From positions 10,024,729-10,088,728 of the forward strand of contig OW203750.1 of the NCBI GenBank assembly GCA_934045075.1: a stretch of DNA of 64,000 nucleotides, written 5' to 3'. The stretch is from Yponomeuta sedellus. Its lineage: Eukaryota; Arthropoda; Insecta; Lepidoptera; Yponomeutidae. Position 1 is the stretch's first letter. Every line of letters starts with the position of its first letter. The notes beneath the pieces were generated by a model. It saw only the letters and a program-made list of their open reading frames with translations, was not told where the DNA came from and searched no databases. This document shows, piece by piece, positions 59,301 to 64,000 of this stretch. The position numbers and the translations under genes were made by a program.

Positions 59301-62300
59301 AAATAAAAATAGTATAAACACCTAGGCCTTAAGAATATACCTTGGCGACTATCAGATATATTCGTGTAGTGGAAATATCGGAACTAATACGACACAATTA
59401 AATAAAGCTACCCATACCACATGGTATTCTAGTTTGGGAGCCAGGACAAATACTGTAACTTTTAGTACGTAATAAACGTTTTTCATTATCATTTCAAACT
59501 AAATAAGAAAAGTTTTATACAAAGCAGGAAGTAGTATTACACTTCCTGCGCTGTTTTTATCCAACCGTCTTTCGGTTGGTCCGTCATTTGGTCATTCAAT
59601 CGGTGGTTGTGTGTGTGTGTGTGTCACTCACAGCAGGTGCTCCGCGAGCGAGTCCTTGTTGACGAAGGTCTTCCCGCAGCGGTGGCAGGCGGGCCGCGCG
59701 CCGCCGTGGTGGTTGCGCAGGTGGCCGCGGTGGGTCTTGCTGTTGCTAACACGCACAGACAGACACCGTAATAGTACATCACACAACTAGGGTGGTAATA
59801 CAAAGAAAGGCCGAGATCGCACAAGTTTGCGGCCCGAGCTGCAGGCGAGGGACGTAAATATGCGATCGAGAGCTTTCTTTATTACCTCCCGTGTTGTGTA
59901 CATCTTTTTATGTCTACACTTGGCCAGAAAGCGGCTTTTTCCGTACGCGCAGCGTGCGGTAAAAGCCACTTTTTTGCCAGGTGTGGCATAAATTAATATA
60001 AATCACTCATTAAACCGCAAACGCATAGCGTCCCTGATGTGCGGGGTAAGTGTCAGTACCAGCATCCTCCTGCAGGTTTTGGCTGATCGGATGGATAGCC
60101 CTATACAGCGCCACTGGGTGTCAATGCACCTTATGCTGGCAAGCAGGGGGGCTGGCTGGGACTAGGCTGTAATACACTGTAAATAGTCACATCAAAAAAG
60201 TCCCTTCGGGAATCTACGTTCGCGCAGACTAGGAAGAAGTGTAACGAAAGTTCCCGAAGCCATAAGTACATTCAACATGATCTTTAACCGATACGGTTAA
60301 GGTGCAGACTCGATTGCCGCAGTAGCGCTACCTATTTCGCTCACGCTAATATTGCCAAACTAATAGTCACCTGCATCGATGACGTTGAATCAACCAATAG
60401 TAACAAAGGCGCGCGGCCTGCCATAAAATGAAACTATCCTGATTGGTCGATCAACTTGCCGCACATCCAAAATTTGGTCACCTGCGCAGGTACATCAGCG
60501 AGACTTATTTCTTGTGTAGCACTATAACTAACATAGCATGACTCAAATTGTTACTAACACTATATGAGTTTGCCCGAAATAAATGAATAATAATAATAAA
60601 CATTTATTTATAATAAGGAAATGGAAGATATAGGAATAAGGAAATGGAATATTTTTCGACTATTCCGCGTCAATAGACATACACCAAAAACATTCTGTAA
60701 AAACTAGCCAAGTCTCGATGGAGCTGCTCGTTTATCTCTAGAAAGTAATGAAATCTAGACAAAGTCGTGCCAAGTCTAAGGCTCCTTACTACGATTCCTT
60801 TATTATTTTAGTTAATGTTGTGTGACTTGGCCGTTGAAGAGTACACAAGGGTACAAAACCAGGTTTGGAGCACCTGACTGGACGCTCAGGAGCAGACGTA
60901 CACACCTATCAATGATTAGAAGTCCGTCTGTACTGGAAATATTTTTTTATACCGTTTGTTTCAGGCTCTCCTATCATCATGATCATCATCATCAGCCCAC
61001 CGCTGCCCACTGCTGGGTATAGACCTTTTCCCCATTATGCCAAGCCTCACGGTCTCTCGCCATCCTCATCCAAGGCTCTCCTATACGTAAGTATTATTGA
61101 AATATGCAGCTTTATCAAGCCTACAATTGACTGGTTATTCAATCAACGTTTTCCAAGTGGCAATTTTCCATCGTCAATGGGTTGCGGTTCTGGCGACAGT
61201 TTGGTGCAATGGTGTCGTGGAGCATCTGGTTTTGTACCCTTGTGTACCCTTCAACGGCCAAGTCACACAACATTAACTAAAATAATAAAGAAATCGTAGT
61301 AAGGAACCTTAGACTTGGCACGACTTTGTCTAGATTTCATTACTTTCTAGAGATAAACGAGCAGCTCCATCGAGACTTGGCTAGTTCATACAGAATGTTT
61401 TTGGTGGGATTTCACTTATTTTTGTAGAAACGTAGCCATATTGATTTATTAGATTTTCTTATAAAATAAATCAATCCGTCCGTCCCCCCCCCCCCCAATC
61501 AAGGGCTGTAGAAGAATGCCATTTCGCCATATAAGGTTATCGGATAAACAAATGTAAGCGCGTTTTAAAATACAGTCAGTGCCATCTAGCGACGTGTGCG
61601 GGTATCACTCTGAGTCCAATGCCCTTAATCCATTTTGACCAAATTTTGAGCGAAATTTATGTTCGAGTAGAATAAAGTTAATCGTTTGACTATTTCTTCT
61701 TGTAAACTTGTAAGTATAAGTATAAAAGCCAGTCTAGTCTTGTCCAGAGTTTTCATTTCATTTTATTTATATGCGTAATAAAGGCAGAAGGGGAGGTATT
61801 CGCCCAGCAGTGGGACGCTATAGGCTAGATTAAATTAGAAGATGTGTCCCACTACGCTGGATTTTTGCAATGACAGTCGATTTTTTTATGGGGCATTACA
61901 ATATCTCTAATACTGCTGAGACCAGCTGAGGTTTCTTCATCACATACTTCAGACCTTCGATTTTTGACATCAAATGGAGCGGCCCACCAAGTTGAATATT
62001 TTTTGTAAAGCCGGTATGTCAATCTCTTTTAATAGTTTGGTTGGGCTCTTGTGTTTTCTAATCAGGGTCACCATGTACTCCAGATCTTCGAGTATCCTAG
62101 TTTTTATAGTTTTCCCTTTATGTGGCCATTAAACCCCAACTCTGTACCAAATTTCAGCTCTCTGACTTTATAGGAAGTACTAGTTCTATTTTGAAGATCA
62201 TGAGTGAGTGGCATAAATGCGAGACTTTGCTTTCGCTCAACTACGGAACTAAATGACCTATAGACTTGAAATTTTGGATTTTAAGTATGTGATTATAGCT

Positions 62301-64000
62301 TACTGGATAACGAAAATTTTTGCTTTTTGGTCTTATCAAGAGGTTGTCAAACAGGGGCCTGAAAATGCGGTGAATGGTTCCATTAAAAATGGTACGGCAC
62401 TGATTGCTTCGCGCTCGACTTGGCGGGGGCACTGCCGGGCCTCGCCATGACGAAAGATTTTTAAATCCTCTTCCATAATAAGTGATCATTCGTTATCAAC
62501 CCTTGTATGCGCTTACTGCTGGGGCACGGGCCTCCTTCTGCATTGCAGGAAGGTTAAGCCATACTCTACCACGGGGGCCAACAATTTTTATTTATTTTTA
62601 TTTTATTTGGGTAAACAAACAATTGTACAATGAGTGGTAACAGCATCTTAAGTAACATTGAAGTATTTTAAGTAATCGTACAACCAGCATCGCTTACCAC
62701 GAATTAGAGAAAAAGAAAGGAGAGTTATTCGGAGAAAGCTAACTTCTGAATTAGGCAATATAACTAACCAGATTAATATCTTATTATTTTAAACAATGTA
62801 TACTTTCAGTGCATTTCAGTTTAACTTGAAATGCACTAAAAGTACACTTGAACTTTATACTATTTAGGAGGGCATATCGTCGGTATAAAGGTAAAAGTCA
62901 TTAACTGCTAAAAAATAATTATCAGTAAAAAATACTGATAATTATTTTTGCCCAAAAATAACACATGAAAAAAATAACGATGGGTGAGCGTTTTTTCATC
63001 TCTGTGCTAAATATTACATTTAGTATCTCAAATTCACATTAGCGCAGTTTCTGACATCTGCAGTTACTGAATTTTACCTTTATACCGACGATATATGCCC
63101 ACCAACAATGAAGGCGTCAAGAGGCCATGCTGTGCTCACCTGGACACCTTGCCGCAGAGGTGGCAGGTGTACTGCGAGACGATGCCCTCGTGCTGCGAGC
63201 GGTAGTGCTCGATCATGCTGCCGCGATCCACCATGCGGCGCCCGCACCTGACAGAGGCATCACCACTATTACCAGCGGGTGTACATAGGCATCACCACTA
63301 TTACCAGCGGGTGTACATAGGCATTACCACTATTACCAGCGGGTGTACATAGGCATTACCACTATTACCAGCGGGTGTACATTGCTATTCGGACGGCGTT
63401 TATACACATAGACATCGTTTATTGATGATATTAAAATCCATTGTTATTGCGTTAAAGTTAAATTTGATTTGTGGCATATTTGTAGGAAAGAAACGCGTGC
63501 TTGTTATTCAATATTTTATTTGCAACTGTCTGGCCTGCCTATCAATACAAACGTATAGACAAATATAGGTAGGTAAATGCATCTAGTTTTAAGCGTGCGA
63601 ACAAACATAATAATAATTATGTTTGTTCCGCTTGATTCCGGATTCACTTACTTAAGCGAGTAAGTGAATCCGGGATTAAGTTAATGAACTTAATGTTGTG
63701 TATTGTATAGAGTGCACTCCGAAAACCACGCATCAACCTCCCAGGTTTTTGTGATTTTGATTTGTTTAATTTAACTATTTACACTTATGTGCCTTAAATA
63801 AATAAATTAAAAAAAAAATCAAATCTACAAATCAACAAAAAAGTTTTAAATTTCAATATCATAAGAATGTTATTCTGTGATGTCACTAAATTAAACTTGG
63901 TCAGTGTACGCGTAAAAAAACGTACGTGTGTAATATAGAGTGAAGCGAGTGGGGTGACTCACTGGCGGCACTCGTAGCGCAGCGTGTGAACGCGCATGTG
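53248..64000 (-). CDS. C2H2 zinc-finger gene, 3' part (8 exons, nine fingers)
   Basis: Exons 64000-63963 (partial), 63247-63140, 59739-59632, 58746-58615, 57430-57359, 56348-56135, 54647-54504 and 53385-53248 join in phase to 318 codons ending TGA at 53250-53248. They encode nine C2H2 fingers. Junctions at residues inside fingers (for example '...AEHLL|IH', 'CDVR|FKSAHN', 'GRAFR|GKSVLLNH') restore perfect Cys2-His2 spacing, so the splicing model is strong. One canonical 'THTGEKPF' linker is present; the other linkers are irregular, as in insect ZAD-type factors. The tail after finger 9 is short and acidic. It probably binds DNA as a transcription factor. The start lies beyond 64000, so a ZAD is not shown. 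Tandem arrays crowd the exon edges at four places. Confidence 0.93.
53440..53695 (+). pseudogene. LINE post-RT fragment
   Basis: 'GMLRWFGYVERMKEEKLMQQ' and 'GNGRPRRAYIDQIGDVLAKG' match the fragments at 4207 and 38628. This one is sense to the window, antisense to the zinc-finger gene whose last intron it occupies. Confidence 0.8.
53727..54321. mobile_element. MITE with 17-bp ends, carrying a nested MITE
   Basis: The ends 'ggcctgcgcagacgagg' and its complement (to 54321) are inverted copies. A second element (53947-54099) lies inside. There is no open frame of note, and the target duplication is not resolved. Confidence 0.75.
53947..54099. mobile_element. Nested inverted-repeat element, perfect 44-bp arms
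   Basis: 53947-53990 and 54056-54099 are exact inverted copies (e.g. 'aaccgactatctgcatgaaa') around a 65-bp loop. It is the inner part of the larger MITE 53727-54321. Confidence 0.8.
54343..54492. repeat. 18-bp tandem array beside an exon donor
   Basis: About seven near-identical copies of 'acgctggtgacccgggtt' at 18-bp steps (54363, 54381, 54399, 54417, 54435, 54453), with diverged copies at each end. It starts about 12-20 bp downstream of the donor of exon 54504-54647. Confidence 0.95.
54504..54647 (-). CDS. Zinc-finger gene exon: rest of finger 8, finger 9
   Basis: 'GKSVLLNHVRTHTGEKPFAC' and 'CGRRFAQRTACRTHVRLVH', then a basic 'KLRRAK'. The donor gtacgc is followed within 20 bp by an 18-bp tandem array. 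Confidence 0.93.
54720..55720. other. Intron of zinc-finger gene, short hairpins only
   Basis: A hairpin around 'catcaattgcata' at 54729-54791, another at 55391-55442 ('cgctctaggg' / 'ccctagagcg'). Otherwise AT-rich with no exon seen. Confidence 0.55.
55726..56145. repeat. 35-bp tandem array of an exon end and its splice donor, 12 copies
   Basis: Units start at 55726, 55761, 55796 and every 35 bp to 56111. On the gene's strand each unit holds the exon end 'gcgccttccgg' (or 'gcgccttgcgg'), the donor gtgagt, and 'ggggggcttgctgagagc'. The unit nearest the exon provides the real donor of exon 56135-56348. Reading on past the first donor meets an in-frame TGA at the second. Confidence 0.95.
56135..56348 (-). 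CDS. Zinc-finger gene exon: fingers 6, 7 and start of 8
   Basis: Very GC-rich. 'FECSECGKRFESGALRERHA', 'HACGACGAALASRAALRKHA', then 'HVCHACGRAF'. It ends at donor gtgagt, which is the first of 12 tandem copies (55726-56145). Confidence 0.92.
56578..56820 (-). mobile_element. Foldback tRNA-SINE unit (reverse), imperfect TSD
   Basis: The tail (reverse) at 56578-56625, 'gcactaacccgtgctaag', is followed by an opposite-facing SINE head and end motif to 56820. Flanks 'aaatatgtttct' and 'aaatatgttct' look like a slightly changed target duplication. Confidence 0.7.
56830..57340. other. Intron stretch, nothing recognised
   Basis: Unique-looking sequence with a CG-rich patch at 57050-57170 ('tcacgctcaggtaaac', 'gtcaagcggtgtgatgg'), but no frame or splice pair that fits the gene. 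Confidence 0.45.
57359..57430 (-). CDS. Zinc-finger gene exon: rest of finger 5
   Basis: A 72-bp exon, 'FKSAHNLRQHLQKSLKHKDP', with consensus splice sites ('aatttcacag', gtgagt). The spacing between the two His is five residues, longer than usual. Confidence 0.9.
57690..57800 (-). mobile_element. LINE 3' end, reverse
   Basis: The reverse strand ends 'ggaatgcaataaagtattga' plus tattgag repeats, a CR1/Jockey-like terminus. The AT-rich sequence 57800-58180 next to it has no recognisable feature. Confidence 0.65.
58201..58640. repeat. 49-53 bp tandem array of an exon end and its splice donor, 9 copies
   Basis: Units begin 'tcagacctgacgtcg' at 58201, 58250, 58299, 58348, 58401, 58453, 58505, 58557 and 58609. 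On the gene's strand each holds the last 26 exon bases ('ctgcgtcgagtgcgacgtca' region) followed by the donor gtctga. The ninth is the true exon edge. Read-through beyond the true donor reaches an in-frame TAA within the first unit for most copies. Confidence 0.95.
58615..58746 (-). CDS. Zinc-finger gene exon: finger 4, start of finger 5
   Basis: 'IHEGVKNYSCPQCAARFRTK' through 'HHQLKH' and 'YCVECDV'. Its last 26 bases and donor are the ninth member of a 49-53 bp tandem array (58201-58640). The donor gtctga is weak; the phase and finger structure fix it. Confidence 0.9.
58775..59315. mobile_element. Large foldback SINE pair, imperfect TSD
   Basis: Two nearly complete SINEs face each other (58775-59040 reverse, 59045-59315 forward), making arms of about 230-265 bp. 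Flanks aaacaccccggct and aaacacctaggcct are a likely, slightly decayed target duplication. It lies 26 bp upstream of the acceptor of exon 58615-58746, in the intron. Confidence 0.8.
59632..59739 (-). CDS. Zinc-finger gene exon: rest of finger 2, most of finger 3
   Basis: 'KTHRGHLRNHHGGARPACHR' and 'CGKTFVNKDSLAEHL'. The last His pair of finger 3 is completed by the next exon. Confidence 0.92.
59780..59993. repeat. Two adjacent hairpin elements
   Basis: 59780-59898 has 'cacaactagggtggtaatac' against 'attacctcccgtgttgtg'. 59908-59993 has 'atgtctacacttggccagaa' against 'gccaggtgtggcata'. Both are small foldback repeats in the zinc-finger gene intron. Confidence 0.65.
60175..60524. mobile_element. 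MITE copy 2 (family of 28376-28719)
   Basis: Over 300 bp shared with copy 1 ('gcgcagactaggaagaagtg', 'ggcgcgcggcctgccataaa') with about one change in 15-20. The left end differs ('cactgtaaatagtcac'). TA flanks both ends. Confidence 0.75.
60682..61406. mobile_element. Inverted-repeat element with arms of about 190 bp
   Basis: 'accaaaaacattctgt', 'ctcgatggagctgctcgttt' and 'acttggccgttgaag' on the left are matched inverted on the right ('aaacgagcagctccatcgag', 'acagaatgtttttggt'). A LINE 3' piece sits in the loop (about 60975-61085, 'gcccactgctgggtatagac'). No transposase. Confidence 0.8.
61407..62490. other. Intron stretch with little structure
   Basis: A c-run at 61487-61496, a LINE tail piece at 61780-61830 ('cgcccagcagtgggacgcta'), and otherwise unique-looking sequence without a fitting exon. 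Confidence 0.5.
62490..62580 (+). repeat. Dispersed repeat, first 90 bp only
   Basis: 'cgttatcaacccttgtatgc' to 'taccacgggggcca', the start of the 20850-21225 family. It runs straight into the 62583-62850 repeat. Confidence 0.75.
62583..62850 (+). repeat. Dispersed repeat shared with 33310-33560
   Basis: Same order of motifs as the copy in intron 1 of the PDZ-RING gene, with a few indels and a short 'ttcagtgcat' duplication. Confidence 0.75.
62870..63100. mobile_element. MITE with inner hairpin
   Basis: The ends 'gggcatatcgtcggtataaa' and their complement (one 2-bp difference) enclose 231 bp with a second hairpin at about 62909-62947 ('aataattatcagta' / 'tactgataattatt'). Confidence 0.8.
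63140..63247 (-). CDS. Zinc-finger gene exon: finger 1 and start of finger 2
   Basis: Encodes 'CGRRMVDRGSMIEHYRSQH' and 'YTCHLCGKVS'. Its acceptor lies eight bases from a 4 x 32-bp array. The donor is gtgagc. Confidence 0.92.
63255..63383. repeat. 32-bp tandem array beside an exon acceptor
   Basis: Four copies starting 'aggcatcaccactattacca' at 63255, 63287, 63319 and 63351. The array begins eight bases upstream of exon 63140-63247 on the gene's strand, so it occupies the acceptor's upstream tract. Confidence 0.95.
63648..63810 (+). repeat. Dispersed repeat, second copy of 1978-2185
   Basis: Contains 'gtgtattgtatagagtgcac' and 'cctcccaggtttttgtgatt' as at 1978-2185. It lacks a 30-bp segment present in the first copy. 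Confidence 0.7.
63963..64000 (-). CDS. Zinc-finger gene exon (partial, cut by window end)
   Basis: 'HMRVHTLRYECR' is the end of one finger's histidine helix and the first Cys of the next, before donor gtgagt. Confidence 0.85.

Noticed and set aside
11955..64000. A single zinc-finger gene joining the ZAD exons and the nine-finger exons
   Set aside because: Both are on the minus strand, but the nine-finger part with its stop codon lies upstream of the ZAD part in transcription order, so they must be two genes.

Overview
The window is eukaryotic and almost certainly from a moth or butterfly. It has split genes with GT-AG introns and many insect mobile elements: tRNA-derived SINEs carrying the 'ggtgaaggaaaacatcgt' core, RTE- and Jockey-type LINEs with tails such as 'ccagcagtggactaata', a BEL/Pao element and many short inverted-repeat (MITE-like) elements. 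No tRNA or rRNA gene, CRISPR array or operon is seen; all tRNA-like segments are SINE heads.

Four host genes can be built from exons whose reading phases agree across every intron. (1) The last two coding exons of an unrecognised plus-strand gene, 3032-5162. (2) A minus-strand ZAD/C2H2 zinc-finger gene, 23009 down to 11955, incomplete at both ends. (3) A complete plus-strand gene, 33130-43722, eight coding exons, 443 residues, with a PDZ domain followed by a C3HC4 RING finger; probably a ubiquitin ligase. (4) The 3' part of a minus-strand C2H2 zinc-finger gene, from beyond 64000 down to its stop at 53248, with nine fingers, several split by introns.

Layout: 1-3000 SINEs and a TA-flanked MITE; 3000-5200 gene 1, with a minisatellite and LINE fragment in its intron; 5300-5920 a PIF/Harbinger-like remnant with a MADF-like start; 5930-11850 microsatellites around a minus-strand LINE with a frameshift; 11955-23009 gene 2, with a 2 kb foldback element in an intron; 23340-27660 an RTE-type LINE with both ORFs open; 28-33 kb repeats; 33130-43722 gene 3, whose introns hold MITEs with perfectly matching arms; 44311-51578 a BEL/Pao element with identical 175-bp LTRs and an open polyprotein, its 3' LTR split by a TA-flanked element that keeps a PHD finger; 53.2-64 kb gene 4.

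Most worth a second look: (a) in gene 4, short tandem arrays sit on or beside exon edges, and two of them multiply the exon end together with its splice donor (12 and 9 copies); (b) a SINE family present as inverted, foldback units, several with 11-13 bp target-site duplications enclosing the whole unit; (c) the PHD-carrying transposon nested in the BEL LTR; (d) the fresh RTE and BEL copies.

Everything is read by eye. Family names rest on motifs, not on searches.
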